Positions 51,086 to 62,401 of a stretch of DNA of 64,000 nt are shown one piece after another. Location of the stretch: assembly GCF_950101795.1 (NCBI RefSeq), contig NZ_CATNLZ010000001.1, forward strand, positions 813,382-877,381. Reading direction: 5' to 3'. The notes below the pieces were generated by a model. That model was not told the origin of the DNA. It saw only the letters and a list, made by a program, of their open reading frames with translations, and made no database searches. A program made the position numbers and the translations under genes. Source of the DNA: Nocardioides sp. T2.26MG-1. Its GTDB lineage: Bacteria > Actinomycetota > Actinomycetes > Propionibacteriales > Nocardioidaceae. The stretch's first letter is position 1, and every line of letters starts with the position of its first letter.

Positions 51086-51613
51086 ATGATGCGTACCACC
51101 CTGCGGAGACTGGTCCTGTTCGGAGCGGCACTGACCGCTGCCGTCGCACCCGTGCCCGCCGCGAGCGCGAGCGCCGGTGGCGAGTCGGGCTGGGAGCCGA
51201 GCTCGACGCCACCGTTCCACTTGGCGGCGGGCGAGAGCTGCTCGTTCGAGCTGCAGGCCGACGTCCTCTACAACCAGGAGATGACCCGCGTCGCGGAGCG
51301 GTACCCCGACGGCTCTCCCCGGGTGGTGGACACCCAGGGGTCGCTGGGCTTCCGCTTCACCAACCTCGACACGGGTGAGTCCATCCGCCGCGACACCTCC
51401 GGCACCCTGCACGCCACGATCCACGAGGACGGGAGCATCGACTTCCACTTCCAGGGCAACGGCCTGGCGGTGATCCGGTCGACGAACACGATCTATCAGC
51501 CGGGCGTGTACGTCGTGTCCGGGAACGCCGACTACGTCCGGCGCGCCGATGGACAGCGGGCGTTCACCGAGGTCGACGGCACCCTCGAGGACGTGTGCCA
51601 GACTCTCGACTGA
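51086..51613 (+). CDS. Secreted protein of unknown function
   Basis: 175 residues with a Sec signal peptide (MMRTTLRRLVLFGAALTAAV, AxA site near ASASA). The mature part is beta-rich (CSFELQADVLYNQEM, GFRFTNLDTGESIRRDTSGT, FHFQGNGLAVI, GVYVVSGNADYV), with two Cys that could form a disulfide. No family is recognised. GAGGAG precedes the ATG. Its stop overlaps the downstream ArsR-like regulator start by 1 nt. Confidence 0.7.
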   Translation: MMRTTLRRLVLFGAALTAAVAPVPAASASAGGESGWEPSSTPPFHLAAGESCSFELQADVLYNQEMTRVAERYPDGSPRVVDTQGSLGFRFTNLDTGESIRRDTSGTLHATIHEDGSIDFHFQGNGLAVIRSTNTIYQPGVYVVSGNADYVRRADGQRAFTEVDGTLEDVCQTLD

Positions 51614-52608
51614 TGATCCAGCTGCGGCTCAGCGCCGCCGTACTGGCACGGACGAGGTTCGCGTACTCGCCGCTGGCCGAGGCGGCGAAGAGCCTCTACG
51701 TCGTGCACTCGGGCACCATCCATCCGCTCCATCGCGGCTGGTACGACCGGGTGCGCGGTGACCTGCGGCGAACCGACAGCGACCTGCTCCGGGCGGTCGT
51801 GCCTCCCGGCGGTCACGTGGCCGAGTTCCTCTTCGTCGGCGCCACCAGCATCGAGACCACCATCGAGGACCAGCTCCACCTGGTCGCGACCTGGCCGCAC
51901 GCGCACTTCCTGTCCGAGCTCGAGCAGGCCTGGCGGGGGGTCGGCGTGACGCCGGCCGCCCGCCGGCAGCTCGAGGATCCGGACGCGCCCCAGCGCGTCG
52001 CCGAGGAGCTCGAGCGCTACTGGCAACGGGTGCTCGCGCCGTACTGGCCCCGGTTCCGCGCCCTGCTCGACGCCGATGTCGCCTACCGGCTGGATCGGTT
52101 GGCTCGCGGCGGCATCGGCGCACTGCTCTCCGACCTGCACCCGTCGCTGCAGGTCACCGACGAAGCCCTGCACATCAGGAGCGTCACCGACAGCGACATC
52201 GACGGGGACGGCCTCACGCTCGTGCCGTGCGTGTTCGTCTGGCCGCGGCTGTGGGTCGAGCTCGGTCTGCTCGGGGAGCCGAGTCTGACGTACGGCGCGC
52301 GCGGCATCGGCACCCTCTGGGCCGAGCGACCCGCCGAGCCCGATCGCGAGGACGCGCTCGGGGAGTTGCTCGGCCGGAGCCGGGCGGAGATCCTGATGGG
52401 CCTTCGGCTGCCGCGCTCCACGACCGATCTCGCCTACGAGGTCGGACTCACCGCCCCCACCGTGAGCGCCCACCTGTCCATCCTGCGACGCAGCGGACTC
52501 GTGACGTCATGGCGCAGCGGGCGCCGGGTGCTCTACCAGCGCACCGCACTGGCGTCGATGATGGTGTCCGCGGGCGCCGATGATGACCAGACGGAGGCCT
52601 CTGGCTGA
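51613..52608 (+). CDS. ArsR-type winged-helix regulator with DUF5937-like N-terminal domain
   Basis: 331 residues. The first about 250 residues resemble the DUF5937 sensor domain found in actinobacterial ArsR relatives (RFAYSPLAEAAKSLYVV, LTLVPCVFVWPRLWV). The C-terminal winged helix has LPRSTTDLAYEVGLTAPTVSAHLSILRRSGLV and SGRRVLYQRT. It is translationally coupled to the secreted protein, an unusual pairing. Target unknown. Confidence 0.78.
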   Translation: MIQLRLSAAVLARTRFAYSPLAEAAKSLYVVHSGTIHPLHRGWYDRVRGDLRRTDSDLLRAVVPPGGHVAEFLFVGATSIETTIEDQLHLVATWPHAHFLSELEQAWRGVGVTPAARRQLEDPDAPQRVAEELERYWQRVLAPYWPRFRALLDADVAYRLDRLARGGIGALLSDLHPSLQVTDEALHIRSVTDSDIDGDGLTLVPCVFVWPRLWVELGLLGEPSLTYGARGIGTLWAERPAEPDREDALGELLGRSRAEILMGLRLPRSTTDLAYEVGLTAPTVSAHLSILRRSGLVTSWRSGRRVLYQRTALASMMVSAGADDDQTEASG

Positions 52609-52671
52609 GAAGCACCCGGGCCGCGAAGCAGGCCGCTACGGGAGGTTCCTCGAGCACTTGAGGGTCCGGCG

Positions 52672-53205
52672 TCAGTAGGCGAATACGTGGACGCTTAGCA
52701 CGTCGATCTCCCGCCGGGGATCGCCGAAGAAGGCTCCCAGGCGGCGAGCGACAGTCTGGAAGGGGCGTTCGCGGGGCGAGCCGTCGCCCTTCCAGTTGTT
52801 GTGGGGGACGATCAGGAACAGGTGGTGGGCGTCGGTCGCGACATGCGCCTTCCATAAGTCCTTGAGGTCGTGGTTGTTGGTGATCGTCCCGCCGCGCTCG
52901 ACCTCGGCGATGATCCCCCGTCCATCCGACAGTTCGAAGAAGAAGTCGGGTCTGGCATGGGTGACGAGACCGCTCTGCGGGGTCAAGACGACCTCTTCTC
53001 CGAAGCCGAGCTGTTCACGCAGCAGGATGGCGAAGTGGTCCTGGATCGCCTTGCTCTTTGCGCCATGGACGTGCAGGGTCGCGATCTCGGCCGTCGTGGC
53101 GACGATGTGCGCTGACAGTTTCTCAGCCAGGCGGTCAACGGCCTGCATCTCCACGGCCTGCTCAGGCGATAGGTTCGCCTTCACATGTCGCGCGTAGCCG
53201 TCCAC
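52672..53205 (-). CDS. Orphan protein with PD-(D/E)XK nuclease-like pattern
   Basis: 177 residues, family not recognised with certainty. Residues about 50-75 form a helix with acidic residues (KSKAIQDHFAILLREQLGF), then RPDFFFEL, IIAEVERGG and KDLWKAHV, which reads like a restriction-endonuclease fold core (Asp, then Glu-x-Glu/Arg in place of ExK). Base composition is less G/C-rich than neighbours, and it lies next to the 3' end of tRNA-Ala, so acquisition is likely. The GTG start is tentative (no clear RBS). Confidence 0.6.
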   Translation of the reverse strand: MDGYARHVKANLSPEQAVEMQAVDRLAEKLSAHIVATTAEIATLHVHGAKSKAIQDHFAILLREQLGFGEEVVLTPQSGLVTHARPDFFFELSDGRGIIAEVERGGTITNNHDLKDLWKAHVATDAHHLFLIVPHNNWKGDGSPRERPFQTVARRLGAFFGDPRREIDVLSVHVFAY

Positions 53206-53348
53206 CCGGCGCAGCTTCGCAGCTCGGCGTCGGAGAAGCTAGTTGCGCGTCTACGCGCCTTCACCGATCGCTCATCGCGCGCAGCAGTGGCGGCGGGAGA
53301 TACAGGGACAGGACGAAGGAAACCGCACGGGGTGTCCCGCGGCTTCCC

Positions 53349-53424
53349 TGGTGGAGCCTAGGGGACTCGAACCCCTAACCCCCTGCTTGCAAAGCAGGTG
53401 CGCTACCAATTGCGCCAAGGCCCC
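53349..53424 (-). tRNA. tRNA-Ala (anticodon TGC)
   Basis: 76 nt including an encoded CCA. Acceptor GGGGCCT/AGGCTCC, D arm GCGC-AATTGGTA-GCGC, anticodon arm CCTGC-TTTGCAA-GCAGG (TGC), T arm with GGTTCGAGTCC. Standard alaT position downstream of tRNA-Ile in the gyrA region. Confidence 0.96.
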
Positions 53425-53428
53425 GTGG

Positions 53429-53492
53429 TGGTCTCGACAAGCTCGACCATCGGGTGTGGTGCTCGACCGCCGGGTGTGCTGCTCGCAGCACA
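53429..53492. repeat. Palindrome, 20-bp tandem repeat and hairpin before tRNA-Ala
   Basis: TGGTCTCGACAAGCTCGACCA (quoted core TCGACAAGCTCGA, 53429-53449) is an imperfect palindrome of a type common in Nocardioides-like genomes. A 20-bp unit, CTCGACCATCGGGTGTGGTG, repeats directly at 53462-53481 with three changes. TGTGCTGCTCGCAGCACA (53475-53492) forms a perfect hairpin. Probable terminator of the DLW-39 gene or a dispersed repeat. Confidence 0.6.
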
Positions 53493-53524
53493 GGGAGGCC
53501 CGCAGGGGGCCGCCGGGGTCAGCG

Positions 53525-53650
53525 TCAGGCGCGGTCGACCGGGTCGGTCGCCTCGGCCCAGAGTGCCTGCTCCTGCTTGCTCTCGTCCATCTTGCGCTTG
53601 GCGAAGACGGCGCCGCCGACCGCCAGCAGGACGAGGAGGATCTTCTTCAT
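53525..53650 (-). CDS. DLW-39 family small membrane protein
   Basis: 41 residues: a TM segment at the N-terminus ([18 protein letters not shown]) and the conserved end [10 protein letters not shown]. This is the short protein typically found between gyrA and the tRNAs in actinobacteria. The signature Asp before Leu-Trp is Ala here. AGGGAG lies 6 nt before the ATG. Function unknown. Confidence 0.85.
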   Translation of the reverse strand: MKKILLVLLAVGGAVFAKRKMDESKQEQALWAEATDPVDRA

Positions 53651-53708
53651 CTGCACTCCCTGAGGTCGGGGGGTGAACCGCCCCGGCCGGGTCGGGGGGG
53701 TTCCAAAG

Positions 53709-53723
53709 GGGGGCGGAGCCCCC
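53709..53723 (-). terminator. Hairpin terminator after tRNA-Ile
   Basis: On the reverse strand GGGGGC-TCC-GCCCCC is followed by CTTT, a compact intrinsic-terminator-like structure 9 nt beyond the tRNA-Ile 3' end. Confidence 0.75.
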
Positions 53724-53731
53724 ATTATGCG

Positions 53732-53805
53732 TGGGCCTAACAGGACTTGAACCTGTGACCTCTTCCTTATCAGGGAAGCGCTCTAACCGTCTGAGCTATA
53801 GGCCC
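53732..53805 (-). tRNA. tRNA-Ile (anticodon GAT)
   Basis: 74 nt. Acceptor GGGCCTA/TAGGCCC, D arm GCTC-AGACGGTTA-GAGC, anticodon loop CTGATAA (GAT), T arm CAGGTTCAAGTCCTG. CCA is not encoded. Conserved ileT position after gyrA-DUF3566. Confidence 0.96.
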
Positions 53806-53945
53806 GGGACCGAGGGGAGACACTACCGGACGCCCGAGGACTCCGACAAAACGAGGTACCTGGCGGCCCATCCCCGCGCGACACGCCGCTGCGTCCCGGC
53901 GTGTCGTGAGGGTTTCGGCTGTCAGCAGCCGAACCCCGCAACGGG

Positions 53946-54464
53946 TCAGCGGTCGTCCTCGGCGAGCGTGAGCTCGACGCCGCCGACCAGGGCCGCCGAC
54001 ATGTTGTAGAGGAACGCCCCGAGCGTGGCGATCGCGGTGATCAGCACGACGTCGACGACCGCGACCAGGATCGTGAATCCCATGACGCGGGACATCCCGA
54101 CGTACTTCTCCACGTCCCAGTTGGCGGCGTCGTCGCCGCCGACCACGTCACGCACCGTGTCGTTGATCGAGTCCCAGACCCCGGCGGCGGACAGCACCGA
54201 CCAGATGATGAACACCGAGACCACGGTGACGACCGCGAACGCGACCGCCAGCAGGAACGACGTCTTCATCACCGACCACGGGTCGACCCGGGTCAGCCGG
54301 AGCCGTGCCCGGCGAGGCGGCCGCTTGCCGGCGGCCGCCTTCGTGGCGGCCTTGCCGGACTCGGGTCGCGCGTTGGCGCGGTGCTCGTCGGCGGCGTTGC
54401 TCAGCTTGGCCGAGATCCGTTCACTGAGGGGCGCGCGTACGGCCGTGTCCTGGCGGTCGGTCAT
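53946..54464 (-). CDS. DUF3566 membrane protein
   Basis: 172 residues: a hydrophilic basic N-terminus (RPPRRARLRLTRVDPWSVMKTSF is the DUF3566 signature), TM1 FLLAVAFAVVTVVSVFIIW, an extracytoplasmic loop, and TM2 ILVAVVDVVLITAIATLGAFLYN. Homologue of Rv0007, always beside gyrA; suspected envelope role, unproven. The ATG shares 1 nt with the gyrA stop. Confidence 0.92.
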   Translation of the reverse strand: MTDRQDTAVRAPLSERISAKLSNAADEHRANARPESGKAATKAAAGKRPPRRARLRLTRVDPWSVMKTSFLLAVAFAVVTVVSVFIIWSVLSAAGVWDSINDTVRDVVGGDDAANWDVEKYVGMSRVMGFTILVAVVDVVLITAIATLGAFLYNMSAALVGGVELTLAEDDR

Positions 54465-57229
54465 CAGCCGTCACTCTCCCCGTCGGTGTCCGGTCCGGTG
54501 TCACCCTCGCTGGCAGTCTCACCCGTCACCTCTGACGCGCCAGACGCCTCGATTGTTGCATCCGTACCCCGATCGGACGACTCGTCAACCTCGACGCCGT
54601 CGCCGTCCTCGTCCGAGGCGACCTGGTCGTCCTCGAGCTCCTCCTCGCGTGCCTCGACCGATCGGGCCACCACGGCGACCGCGTCACCCGACTTGGGCGT
54701 CACGAACTTCACGCCCATCGTCGAGCGGCCGGTGGGCCGGAAGTCGGCGTTGATCGGGCTGCGCACGACCTGGCCGTTCTGGGTGATCGAGAGGATCTCG
54801 TCGCCCTCGACGACGATGAACGCACCGACCAGCTGGCCGCGGTCCTCGTTCTGCAGCGACATCGCCTTGATGCCGAGGCCGCCACGCGACTGCAGGCGGT
54901 ACTCCGAGATCCGCGAGCGCTTCGCGAAGCCGCCGTCGGTGATCGTGAAGACGTACTGCTCCTTGACGTCGGGCAGGTCGCCCGCCGCCGTGGACTCGCC
55001 CGCCGCCGAGGCCTTCGCCTCCGCGGCCTCCTCGGCCGCGACCTGCTCGGCACGGATCACGGACATCGAGAGCAGGGAGTCGCCGGAGCGGAACTTCATG
55101 CCCGCGACACCGGAGGTGGCCCGGCCCATCGGGCGCAGCTGGCTGTCGTCGGCCGGGAAGCGGATCGCCTGGCCCTTGCGGGAGACCAGCAGGATGTGGT
55201 CGTCGGCGTTGACCAGCTCGGCGCCGATCAGCTCGTCGTCGTCCTCGCGGAAGTTGATCGCGATCACCCCGGCCTGACGCGGGCTGTTGTAGTCGCCGAG
55301 GCGGGTCTTCTTCACCAGGCCGTTGCGGGTCGCGAGCACGAGGTACGGCGCCTGCTCGTAGTCGCGGATCGCCAGCACCTGCGCGATGTTCTCGTCGGGC
55401 TGGAAGCTCAGCAGCCCCGCGACGTGGCCGCCCTTGGCGTCGCGCGACGCCTCCGGGAGGTTGTAGGCCTTGGTGCGGTAGACCCGGCCGGCGGTCGTGA
55501 AGAACAGCAGCCAGTGGTGGTTGGTGGTCGCGATGAAGTGCTCGACGACGTCGTCGCCGCGCAAGCTCGCGCCCCGCACGCCCTTGCCGCCCCGCTTCTG
55601 GGTGCGGTACTGGTCGGCACGGGTCCGCTTGGCGTAGCCGCCGCGGGTGATGGAGACGACGAGGTCCTCGTCGGGGATCAGGTCCTCCATCGACAGGTCG
55701 CCGTCGGCCGCGATGATCTGGGTACGCCGCTCCTCGCCGTACCGCTCCACGATCTCGGCCAGCTCGTCGGCGACGATCTGCCGCTGCCGGGAGACGTTCG
55801 CGAGGATGTCCTGCAGGTCCGCGATCGTGCGCTCGATCTCGGCCAGCTCGTCGATGATCTTCTGGCGCTCCAGCGCCGCCAGGCGGCGCAGCTGCATGTC
55901 GAGGATCGCGTTGGCCTGGACCTCGTCGATCTCGAGCAGCTCGATCAGGCCCTGGCGGGCGTCGTCGACCTCGGGGGACCGGCGGATCAGCGCGATCACC
56001 TCGTCGAGCATGTCGAGGGCCTTGACCAGGCCACGCAGCACGTGGGCGCGCTTCTCGGCCTCGGCGAGGCGGTACTCGGTCCGGCGCCGGATGACGTCGA
56101 TCTGGTGGATCACCCAGTTGCTGATGAACTGGTCGATGGTCAGCGTGCGCGGCACGCCGTCGACCAGCGCGAGCATGTTCGCGCTGAAGTTGGTCTGCAG
56201 CTCGGTGTGCTTGAGCAGGTTGTTGAGCACGACCCGGGCGACCGCGTCGCGCTTGAGCACGACCACCAGCCGCTGGCCGGTGCGGTCGGAGGTGTCGTCG
56301 CGGACGTCGGAGATGCCCTGCACCTTGCCGGAGTCGGCGAGCTCGGCGATCTTCAGCGCGAGGTTGTCGGGGTTGACCATGTAGGGCAGCTCGGTGATCA
56401 CCAGGCAGGTGCGGCCCTTGGCGTCCTCGTCGACCTCGATCACCGCGCGCTGGGTGACCGACCCGCGCCCGGTGCGGTAGGCCTGCTCGATGCCCTGGCG
56501 GCCGACGATCAGCGCGCCGTTGGGGAAGTCGGGGCCCTTGATCCGCTCGATCAGCGCGTCCTGCAGCTCCTCGCGGCTCGCGTCGGGGTGCTCGAGCGCC
56601 CACCGCGCGCCCTCGGCGACCTCCCGCAGGTTGTGCGGCGGGATGTTGGTCGCCATACCGACCGCGATGCCGGCCGAGCCGTTGACCAGCAGGTTGGGGA
56701 ACCGCGCCGGCAGGACCACCGGCTCCTCGGAGCGCCCGTCGTAGTTGGGCTGGAAGTCGACGGTGTCCTCGTTGATGTCGCGGACCATCTCCATGGCCAG
56801 CGGCGCCATCCGGCACTCGGTGTACCGCATCGCCGCGGCGGAGTCGTTGCCGGGCGAGCCGAAGTTGCCCTGGCCCTGCACCAGCGGGGCCCGCATCACC
56901 CAGGGCTGCGCGAGGCGGACCAGGGTGTCGTAGATCGCGGAGTCGCCGTGGGGGTGGTACTGACCCATGACGTCGCCGACCACGCGCGAGCACTTGGAGA
57001 ACCCGCGGTCGGGGCGGTAGCCGCCGTCGTACATCGCGTAGAGCACGCGGCGGTGCACGGGCTTGAGCCCGTCGCGTACGTCGGGGAGCGCTCGGCCGAC
57101 GATGACGGCCATCGCGTAGTCGATGTAGGCGCGCTGCATCGAGGTCTGCAGCTCGACGGGCTCGATGCGGCCGCCGGGGCCGGGGCCCTCGGGGGGAGTG
57201 CTGCCGCCGTCGGTGGGAGTCTCGGTCAC
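54464..57229 (-). CDS. gyrA: DNA gyrase subunit A
   Basis: 921 residues. Catalytic Tyr in [11 protein letters not shown]; the [21 protein letters not shown] keeps Ser and Asp at the usual resistance positions, so a quinolone-susceptible target is predicted. The C-terminal beta-pinwheel begins with the GyrA box QKRGGKG. The tail past about residue 850 is a long acidic low-complexity extension ([20 protein letters not shown]), longer than in E. coli. GTG start; 22 bp around it nearly match the dnaN start region. Confidence 0.98.
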   Translation of the reverse strand: MTETPTDGGSTPPEGPGPGGRIEPVELQTSMQRAYIDYAMAVIVGRALPDVRDGLKPVHRRVLYAMYDGGYRPDRGFSKCSRVVGDVMGQYHPHGDSAIYDTLVRLAQPWVMRAPLVQGQGNFGSPGNDSAAAMRYTECRMAPLAMEMVRDINEDTVDFQPNYDGRSEEPVVLPARFPNLLVNGSAGIAVGMATNIPPHNLREVAEGARWALEHPDASREELQDALIERIKGPDFPNGALIVGRQGIEQAYRTGRGSVTQRAVIEVDEDAKGRTCLVITELPYMVNPDNLALKIAELADSGKVQGISDVRDDTSDRTGQRLVVVLKRDAVARVVLNNLLKHTELQTNFSANMLALVDGVPRTLTIDQFISNWVIHQIDVIRRRTEYRLAEAEKRAHVLRGLVKALDMLDEVIALIRRSPEVDDARQGLIELLEIDEVQANAILDMQLRRLAALERQKIIDELAEIERTIADLQDILANVSRQRQIVADELAEIVERYGEERRTQIIAADGDLSMEDLIPDEDLVVSITRGGYAKRTRADQYRTQKRGGKGVRGASLRGDDVVEHFIATTNHHWLLFFTTAGRVYRTKAYNLPEASRDAKGGHVAGLLSFQPDENIAQVLAIRDYEQAPYLVLATRNGLVKKTRLGDYNSPRQAGVIAINFREDDDELIGAELVNADDHILLVSRKGQAIRFPADDSQLRPMGRATSGVAGMKFRSGDSLLSMSVIRAEQVAAEEAAEAKASAAGESTAAGDLPDVKEQYVFTITDGGFAKRSRISEYRLQSRGGLGIKAMSLQNEDRGQLVGAFIVVEGDEILSITQNGQVVRSPINADFRPTGRSTMGVKFVTPKSGDAVAVVARSVEAREEELEDDQVASDEDGDGVEVDESSDRGTDATIEASGASEVTGETASEGDTGPDTDGESDG

Positions 57230-57257
57230 GATGGTTCTTTCTGGTCGCTTCTACCGG

Positions 57258-57280
57258 TATCTAGCGCATCTTCTAGACGG

Positions 57281-57287
<7 letters not shown>
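57258..57287 (-). promoter_or_regulatory. Inverted repeat spanning the gyrB stop codon and gyrB-gyrA gap
   Basis: TATCTAGC (57258-57265) and GCTAGATA (57280-57287) are perfect 8-bp inverted repeats with a 14-nt loop containing TCTAGA. They are A/T-rich for this genome. The distal arm includes the gyrB TAG stop. Possible mRNA hairpin tuning gyrA expression, or an attenuator. Confidence 0.45.
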
Positions 57288-59416
<2,129 letters not shown>

Positions 59417-59730
59417 ACACACCTCTTCGCGACGGGCCGCCGGCTCGGGGCCGGGGCGGTGACACACACGCACGTACCTGTGACATGCACGTCTCGGTGA
59501 CATGCACAGGGCCGCCGCACGACAGGCTGACGACCCAACGGCCATGATAGCGCTCTGAGGGCCGTATCCCACGTCCATACCCCCGACCCTGGGGACAACG
59601 GCGACGAAAAGAGGGCCCTGAGCGGCTCGTGAGGGCCTCCGGGAGCGCCGAGCAGGGGTGGTGGTGGGTCCCCATACCTCCGAGCGCCCCGCAGATCGGC
59701 ACACCGGCGCTCCGGCGGCCCGCTCCCGGA
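59417..59730. promoter_or_regulatory. 314-bp upstream region of gyrB
   Basis: No gene. It contains GTGACATGCAC twice (59480-59490 and 59497-59507) near the gyrB start, an ACAC/GTGT-rich stretch over the start, and TATCAT-like -10 candidates on the reverse strand around 59544. These could be the supercoiling-sensitive gyrB promoter, but no full -35/-10 is convincing. Confidence 0.35.
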
Positions 59731-60288
59731 TCAGCCGTAGGTGTCGCGGGGACCGCGCCCGTCGCGCACCGACCGGGGGCCCTTCTTCCAGCTCGGACCG
59801 TGCGGTCCGAGCACCTCGATGAGCGTCACCGTGCCGTGGCCGAGCTCCTGGTTGAGCCGGCGTACGACGGTGGGCGCGAGCAGCCGCAGCTGGGTCGCCC
59901 AGGCGGTCGAGTCGGTGCGCACGACGAGCCGGCCGTCGGCGAACGACTCCGGGGTGCAGTGCAGCGCGATCTCGGCGCCGACCAGCTCGGCCCAGCGGCC
60001 GATCACGCCGTGGACCCGGAGCTCGAGCGCCCAGCCGTGGTCGTCGACCAGCCGCGACAGCGTCGTGTCGAGCAGCTGGGGGTCGCGGTCGTCGGGGTGC
60101 GCCCCGGTGACCCGGCCGCGGCCGGGCGCGTCCTTCTTGCGCATCCTGCGGCGCGCGGCCGGGGTCGACTTCGCGGTCGCCCGGGTCAGCGCCTTCGCCA
60201 GGTCCAGGCCGTCGTCGTGGTGGACCTGCACCTCCTCCGGCTCCGGGGGAGGCAGCCCGCCGCCGGTCGTCTCGTCGTCAGTCGCCAT
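59731..60288 (-). CDS. DUF721 / DciA-family protein
   Basis: 185 residues. The C-terminal DUF721 domain at about 85-170 has [52 protein letters not shown]. The basic N-terminal region ([15 protein letters not shown]) is disordered. DciA-type proteins load the replicative helicase in bacteria lacking DnaC, consistent with this replication operon. The start overlaps the recF end by 11 nt. Confidence 0.9.
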   Translation of the reverse strand: MATDDETTGGGLPPPEPEEVQVHHDDGLDLAKALTRATAKSTPAARRRMRKKDAPGRGRVTGAHPDDRDPQLLDTTLSRLVDDHGWALELRVHGVIGRWAELVGAEIALHCTPESFADGRLVVRTDSTAWATQLRLLAPTVVRRLNQELGHGTVTLIEVLGPHGPSWKKGPRSVRDGRGPRDTYG

Positions 60289-61426
60289 CGACCCGGACCA
60301 CCTCGCCGTTGCCGACGGTGAAGCGCGTCCCCGCCAGCGCGGCGGGCACGTCGGCGGCGACCGCGGCGGTGACCAGCACCTGCTCCGCGCCGGCAACCAG
60401 GTCGGCGAGCTGGGCCCGGCGCTCGGTGTCCAGCTCGGCGAACACGTCGTCGAGGATCAGGATCGGGTCGTCGCCGTCGGCGCGCAGCAGGTCGTACGAC
60501 GCGAGGCGCAGCGCCAGCGCGAAGGACCACGACTCCCCGTGCGAGGCGTAGCCCTTCACCGGCAGCCGCCCCTCGCCCGGCCCGTGCCCCAGGCTCAGCA
60601 GCAGCTCGTCGCGGTGCGGCCCGACCAGGGAGACCCCGCGATCCAGCTCGTCGCTCCGGCGGCGCTCGACCTCGGCGAGCATCGCGTCGGCCAGGTCGCC
60701 GCGGCCGGTCCGGCCCTCGACGTCGAACGACGGCTTGTAGTCGATGTCGGCGTCGTCCCGGGTCGCGCCGCGGGCCACGGTCTCGTAGGCCTTGCCGACG
60801 TAGGGCCGCAGCGCCTCGACGAGGTCCAGGCGCTCTGCGAGCAGCTCCGCGCCGACCCGGGCGAGGTGCTCGTCCCAGACCGCGAGGGTCTCGGGCGGCG
60901 CCGACCGGCGGCCGGCCTGCCGTGCGGTCTTGAGCAGGGAGTTGCGCTGGCGCAGGATCCGCTCGTAGTCCGCGCGGACGCCCGCCAGGCGGGGTGCGCG
61001 CAGCACGAGCAGGTCGTCGAGGAACCGGCGCCGGTCGGACGGGTCGCCCTTGACCAGCGTGAGGTCCTCGGGCGAGAACACGACCGTGCGCACCAGCCCG
61101 ACGAGGTCGCGGGCCCGGGGGAGCGGCGACCGGTTGACGCGGGCCCGGTTGGACCGCCCCGGGTTGACCTCGATCTCGAGTACGGCGGTGCGCCCGTCAC
61201 GCACGACCGCCGCGCGCACCACAGCCTGGTCCGCGCCGGCCCGCACCAGCGGCGCGTCGCTCGCCACCCGGTGGGAGCTCAGCCGCGAGAGGTAGTCGAT
61301 GGCCTCGACCAGGTTGGTCTTGCCCTGACCGTTGCGGCCGATGAACGCGGTGGCACCGGGGGACAGCTCGACCTCGGCCGTGGCGTAGGACCGGAAGTCG
61401 TGGAGCGAGAGGTGCGCGACGTACAC
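60278..61426 (-). CDS. recF: DNA replication/repair protein RecF
   Basis: 382-residue SMC-like ATPase for recombinational gap repair. Walker [16 protein letters not shown], signature-like [14 protein letters not shown], Walker [14 protein letters not shown], and [12 protein letters not shown] start with the usual [15 protein letters not shown]-terminus; no RBS is visible, and it begins 11 nt after the gnd stop, so translational coupling is probable. Confidence 0.96.
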   Translation of the reverse strand: MYVAHLSLHDFRSYATAEVELSPGATAFIGRNGQGKTNLVEAIDYLSRLSSHRVASDAPLVRAGADQAVVRAAVVRDGRTAVLEIEVNPGRSNRARVNRSPLPRARDLVGLVRTVVFSPEDLTLVKGDPSDRRRFLDDLLVLRAPRLAGVRADYERILRQRNSLLKTARQAGRRSAPPETLAVWDEHLARVGAELLAERLDLVEALRPYVGKAYETVARGATRDDADIDYKPSFDVEGRTGRGDLADAMLAEVERRRSDELDRGVSLVGPHRDELLLSLGHGPGEGRLPVKGYASHGESWSFALALRLASYDLLRADGDDPILILDDVFAELDTERRAQLADLVAGAEQVLVTAAVAADVPAALAGTRFTVGNGEVVRVDGD

Positions 61427-61437
61427 GGCCGTGCGGA

Positions 61438-62343
61438 TCAGCCGGGGTTGGCGTCGCCGCCGACAGGCGGCTCGGTGTGCACGGCGTGGCCGCCGAACTG
61501 GTTGCGCATCGCGGCGACCGCCTTCATCGCCGGGCTGTCGTCCTGGCGAGAGGTGAAGCGGGCGAACAGCGACGCGGCGATGACGTGCATCGGCACGGCG
61601 TTGTCGATCGCGGCCTCGACGGTCCACCGGCCCTCGCCGGAGTCCTCGGCGTAGCCCGCGATCTTGTCGAGGTGGCCGTCCTCCTCGAGCGCGGAGACCA
61701 GGAGGTCGAGCAGCCAGGAGCGGATGACGGTGCCGGACCGCCAGGAGTCGAAGACCTCGGTGACGTTGTCGACCAGGTCGACCTTCTCGAGCAGCTCCCA
61801 GCCCTCGGCATAGCTCTGCATCATGGCGTACTCGATGCCGTTGTGGACCATCTTCGCGAAGTGCCCGGCGCCGGGCTTCTTGCCCGCGTGGACGAAGCCG
61901 CCCTCGTCCGGCTTGAGCGCGTCGAGAGCCGGCTGCACCTTGGCGAGGTCCTCGTCGGATCCGCCGCACATCAGGGCGTAGCCGTTCTTGAGTCCCCACA
62001 CGCCTCCCGAGACGCCGCAGTCCACGAAGCCGATGCCGCGGTCGGCGAGCAGGTCGGCGTTGACCTGGTCGTCGGTCCACTTGCTGTTGCCGCCGTCGAC
62101 CACGAGGTCGCCCTCGCCGAGCAGGCCGGCCAGCTGGCGGATCGTGTCCCGGGTCGGGTCGCCCGACGGCACCATCAACCAGACGACCTTGGGGGAGGGG
62201 AGCCGCTCGACCATCGCCTCGAGGCTGTCGGCGTCGGCCAGGTCGGGGTTGCGGTCGAAGCCGACCACCGTGTGCCCCGCGTCGCGGAGCCGGGTGCGCA
62301 TGTTGCCACCCATCTTGCCGAGGCCGACGAGTCCGATGTCCAT
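61438..62343 (-). CDS. gnd: 6-phosphogluconate dehydrogenase, decarboxylating (short form)
   Basis: 301 residues of the short (about 300 aa) 6PGDH class, often NAD-dependent. N-terminal [21 protein letters not shown], catalytic [19 protein letters not shown], Lys in [16 protein letters not shown]. It oxidises 6-phosphogluconate to ribulose-5-P and CO2. Its place between dnaN and recF is characteristic of actinobacteria. Confidence 0.95.
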   Translation of the reverse strand: MDIGLVGLGKMGGNMRTRLRDAGHTVVGFDRNPDLADADSLEAMVERLPSPKVVWLMVPSGDPTRDTIRQLAGLLGEGDLVVDGGNSKWTDDQVNADLLADRGIGFVDCGVSGGVWGLKNGYALMCGGSDEDLAKVQPALDALKPDEGGFVHAGKKPGAGHFAKMVHNGIEYAMMQSYAEGWELLEKVDLVDNVTEVFDSWRSGTVIRSWLLDLLVSALEEDGHLDKIAGYAEDSGEGRWTVEAAIDNAVPMHVIAASLFARFTSRQDDSPAMKAVAAMRNQFGGHAVHTEPPVGGDANPG

Positions 62344-62401
62344 CGCTGTTCCAATCTGCCGAGGCGCGGTCGGCCCCAGCCTAGGACCCGTACCCGAAGG
62401 C

